Shown piece after piece: positions 1-7,474 of a DNA stretch of 64,000 nt. The notes beneath the pieces were generated by a model, which worked only from the letters and a program-made list of their open reading frames with translations, searched no databases and was not told the DNA's origin. Numbering within the stretch: the first letter of the stretch is position 1; every line of letters begins with the position of its first letter. Source of the DNA: Alphaproteobacteria bacterium (lineage in GTDB: Bacteria > Pseudomonadota > Alphaproteobacteria > ATCC43930 > CGMCC-115725); assembly GCA_019240125.1 (NCBI GenBank), contig JAFAYW010000183.1, positions 1 through 64,000 of the forward strand. The letters are read 5' to 3'. Position numbers and translations under genes: made by a program.

Positions 1-68
1 GTGAGCATACGCAGCCATTCGGCGAGACTGTCATCACTGATGATGGAGGTGTGGTGGCGGAAGCGCAT
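1..68 (-). CDS. Partial unknown protein (N-terminus only)
   Basis: An ATG at 68 opens a minus-strand reading frame that runs off the left edge after 22 codons (MRFRHHTSIISDDSLAEWL and on). A purine-rich GTGGAG lies about 10 bases upstream of the ATG. It begins 14 bases after the stop of the 129-aa gene at 83-472, in the same direction, so the two may form one operon of the integrated element. Too little is visible to assign a family. Confidence 0.4.
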   Translation of the reverse strand, partial: MRFRHHTSIISDDSLAEWLRML

Positions 69-82
69 TGCACGCGCTCCAC

Positions 83-472
83 CTAGTAGGACTTCGACGG
101 TTTTTGCTTTTTGCGACGAGCCGAAAATCGTCCCCGGACGCTGGAAAATATTTGTCGCTGCAGGTCATGGTCCAACGTACCATCGGGCGGTGGCTGAAAC
201 GCGACTACCACAAGGTCAGTATTCAATCTGGTAAATGTCTTTGGGGATGTGGCAATGTATTGAATGTAGGTTTCAGCCTCGTCGCGAGAATAACCAAGCT
301 GCTTGATAAGTTCGTTGCGATGTACTGCATGAAGCGCTCGTATTACTGCAGCCGCAAGCTCGAAATTGGATAAGCTAGCAGCGTTTGGGACGTAGACGGT
401 GCATTCTCCGGGCGCCGCACCAATAAGGCGACCGGACTGTTGACTCTTAGGCCGTTTGATAAGGTTAGACAT
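83..472 (-). CDS. Hypothetical protein, 129 aa, integrated-element gene
   Basis: I do not recognise this protein. It is soluble, with no signal peptide or membrane segment. The middle (residues about 35-75) looks helical, and the C-terminus is strongly basic (RGRFSARRKKQKPSK), which would suit nucleic-acid contact, though that is only inference. The start at 472 is preceded by a good GGAGG ribosome site 5 bases away, and that site lies inside a perfect inverted repeat (475-504). The gene is in the same orientation as the integrase and the winged-helix gene upstream, so it is probably cargo of the same element. Confidence 0.6.
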   Translation of the reverse strand: MSNLIKRPKSQQSGRLIGAAPGECTVYVPNAASLSNFELAAAVIRALHAVHRNELIKQLGYSRDEAETYIQYIATSPKTFTRLNTDLVVVAFQPPPDGTLDHDLQRQIFSSVRGRFSARRKKQKPSKSY

Positions 473-474
473 GA

Positions 475-504
475 TTGCCTCCGATTATTGTGATTCGGAG
501 GCAA
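475..504 (-). promoter_or_regulatory. Perfect 10-bp inverted repeat enclosing a ribosome binding site
   Basis: Arms TTGCCTCCGA (475-484) and TCGGAGGCAA (495-504) are exact inverted copies separated by 10 bases. On the minus-strand mRNA the second arm contains GGAGG, ending 5 bases before the ATG at 472. The repeat could fold as an RNA hairpin hiding the ribosome site, or serve as a DNA operator for an element-encoded repressor. The sequence alone does not separate these options. Confidence 0.55.
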
Positions 505-756
505 GGCGCTGACAGATTCCACCCCCGAACCCAAATGGGTTTTCTAAGGAGTGGCGGCCCTATCATCCCGGCCGTCGTTGGCGCCTACGAGACGCTATGC
601 GCCTCGGTTCTAGGATTATCTTACATCGGCAATTCTTCCAGTCAAGCCCTCCCAGTCGTAGGGTCGGGGGACAAGACGTTCAGAACGTCCAAGGCGCCAA
701 CTCAGGAAACCATGAATTACGAGGGGCAACTCAGAATTGAGCCGCCGCCAATCCTT

Positions 757-1155
757 TTACACGGTTTGATAGTATTTCCCGCCGTCGCGGCGGACCTGGC
801 CGTTCTTCGTGAGCGCGGTTAGCGCGTTCGATACCGACATCTCACCGGACTTGTCGCCTCTCAGTCCCATCCTGTCGATGATCTCGCCGCGAGAGAGACC
901 ATCGGCGTCATTGATCAGCCGTATCAAGTCTTCCCGCTTCGATCCGCGGCGTGTCGCGCGAGGATGGCCCGAGGAACTAGCTCGCGCAGTTTTGCCAGTC
1001 TTAGCCGCTTCGTAGGCACCGATCGCTGACAGCTCTTTGTCGATACCGGCGAGTTGCTGTTGCAGCTCACGCTGTTGAGCTAAGGCCGCCTCGCGTTCTT
1101 GCCTCAAGCGCTCGCGCTCTTGCGCAATGAAGTCGGAAAAGTTGCCTTCAGCCAT
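757..1155 (-). CDS. Small winged-helix-like protein coupled to the integrase
   Basis: A 132-aa protein with a charged, probable coiled-coil N-terminal third (residues 10-45, many E/R/Q) and a C-terminal part (residues about 70-132) that reads as a winged helix: SKREDLIRLI, then LSRGEIIDRMGL, SNALTALTKNGQV and a final GGKYYQTV wing. This pattern is typical of small DNA-binding proteins. I chose ATG 1155 because GGAGGA lies just upstream, and longer versions would run through the integrase C-terminus. Its first 8 bases overlap the integrase stop, implying translational coupling. It could be a recombination directionality factor or an element regulator; neither is proven. Confidence 0.7.
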   Translation of the reverse strand: MAEGNFSDFIAQERERLRQEREAALAQQRELQQQLAGIDKELSAIGAYEAAKTGKTARASSSGHPRATRRGSKREDLIRLINDADGLSRGEIIDRMGLRGDKSGEMSVSNALTALTKNGQVRRDGGKYYQTV

Positions 1156-2302
1156 GCAGGTCCTCCGTTGTTGATAGAAGTGCTGTGAGCTTTTCTTCCC
1201 ACTTTTGCAAGGCCGATCGCATTTCAGGTAGATAATGGAAGCGGTTATAGGTAGCCGCAACGCCGGAGATAGTGCCACTCGCGTGATTGATGAGTCGCTC
1301 GATGACATGCGGAGCGACATGCAGGGCCGCAAGTTCTGTGGAGAAAGTGCGGCGAAGATCGTGCAATGTCCAGCCGGTCACCCCGCACTCGTGATCAAAA
1401 TCTCGTTTCCCCTCGCTAAAGCCAGTGATTGTTGAAGTTGATATGCCTCGGACATGAGAACGTGATGCGGGAAAGACGTAGGTCGAATCGTATCTCGGAA
1501 ATGCGGCAATCAGTTCTTGCGTAACTGGACCGATAGGAAACGTGTAAGACCTCTTGGATTTTACGATCTCGGCCGGAAGTGTGATCGTATCCGACCCGAT
1601 ATACGCCCATCTAAGGGCAGATATCTCCCCTCGCCGACAGCCGGTATGGATGAGGAGACAAACGAGCCTGTGAAATGCCGTTTTAGAGTGTCTGGCGTAC
1701 GTGTAGACCGCTTTCAACTCGGCTTCTGATAGGACCCGATCGCGCGGCTCTCCAACGGGAGGCTTCTTGATGGTATCCATCGGCGAGCGTTCGATCATAT
1801 GCTGACCAACGCACCAAGTGAAAAATGTTCTGCCAGTACGGAAGGCGTGCTCTTTCTCTGCGGGCGTATCGTTGAGGCGATTGAGCCGTTCGACAATCTC
1901 GCGTGGAGTTATATCGCCGATGCTGGAACGGCCGAACGGATAATGGGTCTTGAGATGCCGGCGATAAAGACGCACGGTGATCGGCCGGAGTCGCGTAGCG
2001 CATTCGTTCAGGAAATCATCGCGGGCATCCTCAAACGCCACGTGCGTCGGTCTCACATTGCCCAGCGTGCGCTCCGCCAGGATGCGGCGAGCCTCGGCGC
2101 GCGCTTCGGCAAGCGTAAGTCCGCCGGGACCGTACTTGCCGATGGTCTGACGCCTTCCTTTGCCGATAAGAACGCAGAAGGCTTTCGAGCCGCTCTTGGC
2201 AGAAACGCGGACGCCGAAGCTGCGCAGCGAGCTATCCCAGACGTAGGTGTACCCGGCATCCGGCGCCTTCAGCGCTCGGATCGCGGCATCAGAAAATTGC
2301 AC
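1148..2302 (-). CDS. Tyrosine recombinase/integrase of an integrated element
   Basis: A 384-aa phage/island-type integrase. The N-terminal 80 residues resemble the arm-binding domain (DUF4102 type) of P4-like integrases, residues about 85-175 the core-binding domain, and 190-360 the catalytic domain. The catalytic set is complete: R223 in HTGCRRGE, H314 and R317 in HDLRRT, H340, and Tyr352 in TYNRF. No ATG fits. GTG 2302, or TTG 2305 directly before it, follows a GGAGG at normal spacing. The gene lies about 130 bases from a truncated tRNA-Gly and points away from it, as expected for an element that entered at that tRNA. Confidence 0.9.
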   Translation of the reverse strand: MQFSDAAIRALKAPDAGYTYVWDSSLRSFGVRVSAKSGSKAFCVLIGKGRRQTIGKYGPGGLTLAEARAEARRILAERTLGNVRPTHVAFEDARDDFLNECATRLRPITVRLYRRHLKTHYPFGRSSIGDITPREIVERLNRLNDTPAEKEHAFRTGRTFFTWCVGQHMIERSPMDTIKKPPVGEPRDRVLSEAELKAVYTYARHSKTAFHRLVCLLIHTGCRRGEISALRWAYIGSDTITLPAEIVKSKRSYTFPIGPVTQELIAAFPRYDSTYVFPASRSHVRGISTSTITGFSEGKRDFDHECGVTGWTLHDLRRTFSTELAALHVAPHVIERLINHASGTISGVAATYNRFHYLPEMRSALQKWEEKLTALLSTTEDLHG

Positions 2303-2435
2303 CAAAATTGCACCTCCAAGAGCTGAGATAGGGCGGGTCAGGATGTGCTGCTTTGCACTCCTGAAATGGCCTAAATCCTTGGATTTGCTAGGTTTGTGGG
2401 GCGCAATGAGGCAGGAAAGAATACCCTTAAAGGTA

Positions 2436-2473
2436 CTTGGGAAGCTTCTGCTCTGCCATTGAGCTACACCCGC
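2436..2473 (-). pseudogene. Truncated tRNA-Gly(CCC): 5' half only, att-site remnant
   Basis: On the minus strand from 2473 the sequence reads as the first half of a bacterial tRNA-Gly: acceptor strand GCGGGTG, TA, D-arm GCTC..GAGC, then GAAGC and the anticodon loop TTCCCAA. After 2436 it stops matching: no paired anticodon-stem strand, no GGGTTCGATTCCC T-arm and no CACCCGC acceptor strand are found down to the integrase. The break falls at the anticodon loop, a known crossover point for tyrosine integrases. Since the integrase follows directly, I read this as a tRNA cut by integration. Confidence 0.7.
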
Positions 2474-2566
2474 GCGGGCGCCGAGGATAGGCGAACCTGT
2501 CGCGGATGCAATACGCTTGCGCGGCACGCGGCGGCAAAACGGCCCCCCGCGTGCTATGGTCGGGGC

Positions 2567-3511
2567 ATGCCGAGCATCGACCGTGACCGCATCGCCGCCG
2601 CCGAGCGGCTGATCCGCCCTTATATTCGGCACACGCCGATCATGCGGGTCGCGGGCGCGGATTTCGGGTTGGAGGCTGCATCGCTGGCCCTGAAGCTCGA
2701 GTTCCTGCAGCACACCGGATCGTTCAAGCCGCGCGGCGCGTTTGCCAGCCTGCTGAGCCGCCAGGCACCGGATGCCGGCGTGGCGGCCGCCTCGGGCGGT
2801 AATCACGGCGCGGCGGTGGCGTTCGCGGCGCGACAGCTCGGGGTGCCGGCGACGATCTTTGTGCCGCGTATCACCTCACCCGCCAAGCTCGATCGCATCC
2901 GAAGCTATGGCGCGGAATTGGTGGTTGGCGGCGAGGTCTATGCCGACGCGCTGCGGGCCAGCGAAGAGTTTATCGCGCGCCGCGGCGCGCTGGCGGTGCA
3001 TGCCTACGACCAGCCGGAGACCCTGCTCGGGCAGGGTACCGTCGGCCTCGAGTTCGAGGCCGACGCGCCAGAGATCGAGACCTTGCTGGTGGCGGTGGGG
3101 GGCGGCGGGTTGATTGGCGGCATCGCCGCCTGGTACGCCGCCCGGGTGCGTCTCATCGGGGTTGAACCAGAGGCCGCGCCAACCCTGCATCTGGCGCTCG
3201 CCGCCGGGCAGCCGGTCGGCGCCCCGGCGGGCGGCATCGCTGCCGACTCGCTAGCGCCACGCCAGGTCGGCGCCCTGATGTTTCCGATCGCGCAGCGCTT
3301 TGTGGAGCGGGTCGCGCTGGTGCCGGACCATGCCATTCGCGACGCGCAGCGCCTGCTGTGGGAGGTCTTGCGGATTGTCGCCGAGCCAGGCGGCGCAGCC
3401 GCGCTGGCGGCCCTGCTGTGCGGCGCCTATCGCCCGGCGGCCGGGGAGCGGGTCGGCGTGTTGCTGTGCGGCGCCAACACCCATGCGGTCGATTTCGATC
3501 GCGGGTATTGA
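2567..3511 (+). CDS. PLP-dependent threonine/serine dehydratase-like enzyme
   Basis: A 314-aa fold-type II PLP enzyme, the length of catabolic serine/threonine dehydratases or serine racemases and lacking the C-terminal regulatory domain of IlvA. The Schiff-base lysine is K54 in SFKPRGA. SGGNHG (76-81) and the phosphate-binding GGGGL (178-182) are intact, and S/CGANT near residue 302 matches the usual C-terminal cofactor-ring motif. The likely reaction is deamination of a hydroxy amino acid to a 2-oxo acid plus ammonia in the cytoplasm. Start ATG 2567 sits after the truncated tRNA, so this is the first chromosomal gene outside the element. Exact substrate unknown. Confidence 0.87.
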   Translation: MPSIDRDRIAAAERLIRPYIRHTPIMRVAGADFGLEAASLALKLEFLQHTGSFKPRGAFASLLSRQAPDAGVAAASGGNHGAAVAFAARQLGVPATIFVPRITSPAKLDRIRSYGAELVVGGEVYADALRASEEFIARRGALAVHAYDQPETLLGQGTVGLEFEADAPEIETLLVAVGGGGLIGGIAAWYAARVRLIGVEPEAAPTLHLALAAGQPVGAPAGGIAADSLAPRQVGALMFPIAQRFVERVALVPDHAIRDAQRLLWEVLRIVAEPGGAAALAALLCGAYRPAAGERVGVLLCGANTHAVDFDRGY

Positions 3512-3532
3512 TCAAACATCGAGAGGCGGGAC

Positions 3533-5137
3533 CTAGTCGATCGAGATGCTGGTGAAATCCTGGTACCAGCTCTGCGCCGGCTGGAAGCCCTTCACCTTGG
3601 CCGACATGGCGCGCGGGTTGAGGTCGTGAACGATCCACGCCCAGGGCGCTTCGTCGACGATCATCCCATGCGCCTGCGCCAGCACCTTGTCGCGCTCGCC
3701 GGGGTCGAAGGTTTCCTGTGCCTTCAGCAGCAGGTTGTCGATCTTGTTGTCGCTGAAATGGCCCCAGTTCCAGTTGGCCGGCGAAAAGCTGAAGGTGTCG
3801 TGATAGCGGTACATCGATGATGGGTCGGTGTAGCTGAGGCTGCAATTGATGCCATCGACCCCCTTGCTGGCCGGCGCGTCGGGCAGGTTGCGCACCGCGA
3901 CCAGCATCGCGCCCCATTCGACCACCTCGAAATCGATGTCGAACCCGGCCTCCTTCATACTTTGCTGCAGGTATTCGTTCATCGGCAAGGGCAGCATCTG
4001 CCCTGAGCCGCTGGTCGAGATCATGATCTTCGCCTTGACCGGCTCCTTGAAGCCGGCATCGGCGAGCAGTTGCTTGGCGTGCCCCGGGTCGAATTTATAG
4101 TGATTTTCCGGCGTGCCGAAGACCGGGTTGTTTTGGGGGTAGAGGCCAGTCGCCGGCTCGGCGGTACCGTTCAGCAATTTCACCAGTCCGTCGCGGTCGA
4201 TCGCGTAATTCACCGCTTGGCGCACCCGCTTGTCCTTGAAAGGTGAGTTCCCGGTGACATTCAGCATATAGGGCCAGGTATGCGGATAGGGCCACAAGCT
4301 GATCTGGAAGCCGGCGGATTTGAGGCTGTCGATTGCGTCGGCGGGCGGCACCTCGATCCAATCAACCTGGCCGGCGCGTAAGGCCGACACGCGGGTGTTC
4401 GCCTCCGGCATCGGCATCACGATCATGCGGTCGAGCTTGGGAATGCGGTCCTTGTCCCAGTAATCCGAATTGCGCGCCATTTCGACGCTGACTCGCGGCG
4501 TCACCTTGGTGATCTTGAACGGGCCGGTGCCGGCCGGCGCCTTGGCAAACTCGGTCCAGTTGCGCCCGGCCTTCTCCCAGGCAGTCGGGCTGACGATCAA
4601 CAGGCGCGTGATCAGGTACGGGAAGTGACTGAACGGCACCGTCGTGTTGATCGTGATCGTGTAATCGTCGACCTTTTCCCAGCTCTTCAGCATGCTGACC
4701 ACCGAGCGTACGATCGGTGACGCCTGCGCATCGAATTGCGGCGACTTGTCGTCGTAAATACGACCGAGATTGAATACCACGGCATCGGCATTGAAGTCGC
4801 TGCCGTCGTGAAACTTGACGCCCTTGCGCAGGTGGAAGATCCACCTTGTATGGTCGGCTTCGTCGATCTCCCAACTGGTCGCGAGACCGGGCGCCACATC
4901 GGCGGTTTTGTCGGTGTGCTTGAAGTCCCAGTTCACCAGCGCATCGAAAGCCGGATAACCGAGAAACCGATAGCCCTCGCCGCCATTGTTCGGGATGCCG
5001 CCGGTAGTCGGGATATCCGACGCAGTCATCGCGACACGCATGACCTTGTCGGCCCGCGCCCCCGGAATCGTCACGGGGATCAGCGCCATCCCCAGCACAA
5101 CGCCGCACACCCAACCGCCAATGTGCTTCACCCGCAT
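3533..5137 (-). CDS. ABC transporter substrate-binding protein, peptide/nickel family (SBP_bac_5)
   Basis: A 534-aa periplasmic binding protein with a clear signal peptide (residues 1-29, cleavage near GARA/DK) and the family 5 hallmark region around residues 85-125 (GLATSWEI, FHLRKGVKFHDGSDFNADAVVFN). These proteins deliver oligopeptides, opines, nickel or other solutes to DppBCDF-type permeases. No permease or ATPase genes accompany it here, so it either serves a distant transporter or the ligand pathway is encoded by its neighbours. ATG 5137 is preceded by GGGGAGG. It is followed closely upstream by an ABM-fold gene on the same strand. Confidence 0.9.
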   Translation of the reverse strand: MRVKHIGGWVCGVVLGMALIPVTIPGARADKVMRVAMTASDIPTTGGIPNNGGEGYRFLGYPAFDALVNWDFKHTDKTADVAPGLATSWEIDEADHTRWIFHLRKGVKFHDGSDFNADAVVFNLGRIYDDKSPQFDAQASPIVRSVVSMLKSWEKVDDYTITINTTVPFSHFPYLITRLLIVSPTAWEKAGRNWTEFAKAPAGTGPFKITKVTPRVSVEMARNSDYWDKDRIPKLDRMIVMPMPEANTRVSALRAGQVDWIEVPPADAIDSLKSAGFQISLWPYPHTWPYMLNVTGNSPFKDKRVRQAVNYAIDRDGLVKLLNGTAEPATGLYPQNNPVFGTPENHYKFDPGHAKQLLADAGFKEPVKAKIMISTSGSGQMLPLPMNEYLQQSMKEAGFDIDFEVVEWGAMLVAVRNLPDAPASKGVDGINCSLSYTDPSSMYRYHDTFSFSPANWNWGHFSDNKIDNLLLKAQETFDPGERDKVLAQAHGMIVDEAPWAWIVHDLNPRAMSAKVKGFQPAQSWYQDFTSISID

Positions 5138-5184
5138 GCAAGCCTCCCCGTCTGCAACAGGGGACGCAAGCGACATGCCAGCCC

Positions 5185-5505
5185 TTATTTGTTGCGCGAC
5201 CAGTAATCTGCGGCGGCCGGGAAGACCGTATCGCAGCGCGTCGCCTGGGTCGGGCCGTCGAGTGTGTCGGCCGCGGCGCGCCACACTGCGTAATGCGGCG
5301 CCGCGCGGTGCGCCTCGAGCGCCGCCTCGTCCTTGTAGACCTCGAAGAAATAGTAGGTGTTGGGGTCCTGCGCGTCCTGCAGCACATTGAAGCGCATGCA
5401 GCCGGGCTCATCGCCCTCGGAGCCCAGCGCGTCGACCTCGATCGCCTTTAGGAAACGCTCACGTTCCGTCGGCTTCACCTTGACCTTTACCCATAATGCG
5501 ATCAT
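5185..5505 (-). CDS. ABM-fold monooxygenase-like protein (YgiN family)
   Basis: A 106-aa single-domain protein with the dimeric alpha/beta-barrel pattern of antibiotic biosynthesis monooxygenases: MIALWVKVKVKPTERERFL, EPGCMRFNVLQDAQDPNTYYF, FEVYKDEAALEAHRAAPHY. Members such as YgiN are cofactor-free quinol or aromatic oxygenases, and many are uncharacterised. ATG 5505 has a GGGAG site. It lies 47 bases upstream of the binding-protein gene, same strand, so they may be cotranscribed. It is divergent from the LLM oxidoreductase at 5590. Confidence 0.85.
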   Translation of the reverse strand: MIALWVKVKVKPTERERFLKAIEVDALGSEGDEPGCMRFNVLQDAQDPNTYYFFEVYKDEAALEAHRAAPHYAVWRAAADTLDGPTQATRCDTVFPAAADYWSRNK

Positions 5506-5589
5506 GGCGTTTTCTCCCGTATTGACAGGTCAAGCCCTAGCAAACCGCAGCGCGAAAGGCGAGCGCCGCGCCGGAAAGGATGATGCGCC

Positions 5590-6654
5590 ATGCCTGTAGA
5601 GATGATCGGCTGGATCGCGCCGCGCGTGTCGTCGGAGATCATCCCGGCGCACGGTCCCGCTTTCGATAGCGCCACGGTCGCCGAAACAGCGCGGATCCAT
5701 GAGCGGGCTGGCTTTGATCGCGTACTGATCGGCTATTACTCGGATGCGCCCGACGGATTTCTAGTCGGCGCCTGCGCTGCCGGCGTGACCGAGCGGCTGG
5801 GCTTTCTGCTGGCGCACCGGCCGGGTTTCGTGGCGCCGCCGCTGGCCGCCCGCAAGCTCGCGACGCTCGACCAGCTCTGCGCCGGCCGCCTCGCGGTGCA
5901 CATCATTTCGGGCGGCAGCGACGCCGACCAGGCAAAAGACGGCGACTGGGCTGACCACGCCGCCCGCTACCGCCGTTCCGCCGAATATGTCGGGCTGTTG
6001 CGCCGGGTATGGACCGAGCCCGCGCCATTCGATCACGAGGGCGAGTTCTACAAAACCCGCGGCACCTATTCCAACATACGCTGCCATCAGCAGCCGCATA
6101 TCCCGATCTATGGCGGCGGTGGCTCTGAGCAGGCAATCCAGTCGCTGGCGCCGCATCTCGACGTCTTCATGCTGTGGGGTGAACCGCTCAAGGAAACCGC
6201 TGCTTTCATGGCTCGCGTGCGCGGTGCGGCGGCAGCGGCCGGCCGACGTGTCACGTTCAGCCTGTCGACCCGCCCGATCCTCGCGGCGACCGATGCCAAG
6301 GCGTGGGAGCGGGCGCGCGCGATCCTCGACAAGGTACTCGCCAACCGCGCCGGCACCGCCACACCTCAGCGCCAGAATGTTGGCTCGCAGCGCCTGTTGC
6401 AGGCCGCTGCGGCGAGCGCTGTACACGACACCTGCCTGTGGACGCCACTCGCCGCGGCGACGGGTGCGCAGGGTAACTCCACAGCCCTGGTCGGCTCGCC
6501 CGAGACGGTCGCCCGCGCCCTCCTCGAATACTACAAGCTCGGCGCCACGACGCTGCTGATCCGCGGCTACGACCCGCGCCCTGACGCGGTGCAGTATGGT
6601 GAAGAACTGATACCGCGGCTGCGCGAATTGGTGGCACATTACGATGCCGAATAA
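5590..6654 (+). CDS. LLM-class flavin-dependent monooxygenase (SsuD-like)
   Basis: A 354-aa luciferase-like TIM-barrel enzyme resembling alkanesulfonate monooxygenases: WIAPRVSSEIIP at the N-terminus, early GFDRVLIGYYSDAPDG, RPGFVAPPLAARKLATLDQLCAGRLAVHIISGG, and IPIYGGGGSEQAI. Such enzymes use FMNH2 from a separate reductase and O2 to oxidise sulfonates or related small organics, releasing for example sulfite. No flavin reductase gene is visible nearby. An AAAGGA site precedes ATG 5590. The next gene, a cupin 24 bases on, is probably in the same operon. The substrate cannot be read from sequence. Confidence 0.88.
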   Translation: MPVEMIGWIAPRVSSEIIPAHGPAFDSATVAETARIHERAGFDRVLIGYYSDAPDGFLVGACAAGVTERLGFLLAHRPGFVAPPLAARKLATLDQLCAGRLAVHIISGGSDADQAKDGDWADHAARYRRSAEYVGLLRRVWTEPAPFDHEGEFYKTRGTYSNIRCHQQPHIPIYGGGGSEQAIQSLAPHLDVFMLWGEPLKETAAFMARVRGAAAAAGRRVTFSLSTRPILAATDAKAWERARAILDKVLANRAGTATPQRQNVGSQRLLQAAAASAVHDTCLWTPLAAATGAQGNSTALVGSPETVARALLEYYKLGATTLLIRGYDPRPDAVQYGEELIPRLRELVAHYDAE

Positions 6655-6678
6655 TCGTAAAGGCATGGGAGAGACGCG

Positions 6679-7056
6679 ATGAACGTAGTGACCCTGAAGA
6701 ACATTCCCGACGTCCCCGTTGAGGGCGCCGACCGCATCGAGGGTTGGACCGGGCCGGTGCAGCGCACGCGCCAGACCATCATCGAGCCGGGCGACTCGAA
6801 GAACTACAATTGCAGCGTCGTGAATTTCAGCCAGGGCTGCACCACCGGCTGGCATACCCACACCTGCGACCAGATCCTTGTCGTCGTGTCAGGTTCCGGC
6901 ATGGTCGCGACCGAAGGCGGCACGCCGCAGGAGATCAATGTCGGCGATGTCGTTCACATCAAGGCCGGCGAACGCCACTGGCACGGCGCCAAGGCCAATT
7001 CGACAATGGGCCACATCACAATCACCGCCGTCGGCGGTGAGGCGAAGTGGGGTTAA
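6679..7056 (+). CDS. Single-domain cupin protein
   Basis: A 125-aa beta-barrel protein with the two cupin motifs: GCTTGWHTHTCDQILVVVSG (metal ligands H-x-H, with Q as third candidate) and GDVVHIKAGERHWHGAK (final histidine). It probably binds one divalent metal. The family includes dioxygenases, isomerases and non-enzymatic sensors. Close spacing behind the LLM oxygenase suggests it acts in the same pathway, for instance on the product. GGGAG precedes the ATG. Confidence 0.85.
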   Translation: MNVVTLKNIPDVPVEGADRIEGWTGPVQRTRQTIIEPGDSKNYNCSVVNFSQGCTTGWHTHTCDQILVVVSGSGMVATEGGTPQEINVGDVVHIKAGERHWHGAKANSTMGHITITAVGGEAKWG

Positions 7057-7474
7057 GGCCACACACTTTTCTTCTGATCCGCCACAACGGCGCGCGCGGC
7101 GTTAAGGGGCGCTCACCAGTCTGCGCCGCGCCGGGAAAGGGACTTACTTAGTGCCTTAAGAGCGTAGCTGCCGCTGCGGCGGATGCGCTTAAGTCACGGA
7201 AGTGTTATGAGTTCTGCGCATATCGGACTTGACGGCTGTGCATTTCTGTGGCGTGAATAAATCAGCTTCCGCATAGGAGGCAAAATCCGGGAGCGGGCAA
7301 ACCCGCCTCGATTTCGAACAGGAGGAACCACGGCGCGCGGCTTTGACCGCTGCGGCCGATGGGCGAGGCTTCACGTCGGGAGATCGTAGCAAGAAACCAC
7401 CCAACATCCTGGATACAAGCGGCCGCGACCATCGCCGTTGCTGTCATGGCGGCTCCGTCTCAGGAGCATAGGTC
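7057..7474. other. 418-bp intergenic stretch without a convincing gene
   Basis: No reading frame here has a convincing start and composition. A 17-codon frame starts at about 7207 without a good ribosome site. CTTAAG occurs twice (about 7156 and 7189) around a GC-rich stretch, giving an imperfect hairpin. The region should contain the promoter of the MFS gene at 7475. Confidence 0.5.

Noticed and set aside
2053-2326. Plus-strand open frames across the integrase
   Set aside because: They mirror the integrase codon structure on the opposite strand and have no start context or recognisable domain.
7207-7260. 17-codon frame MSSAHIGLDGCAFLWRE before the MFS gene
   Set aside because: No ribosome site, no similarity to a known leader peptide, and too short to support without conservation.
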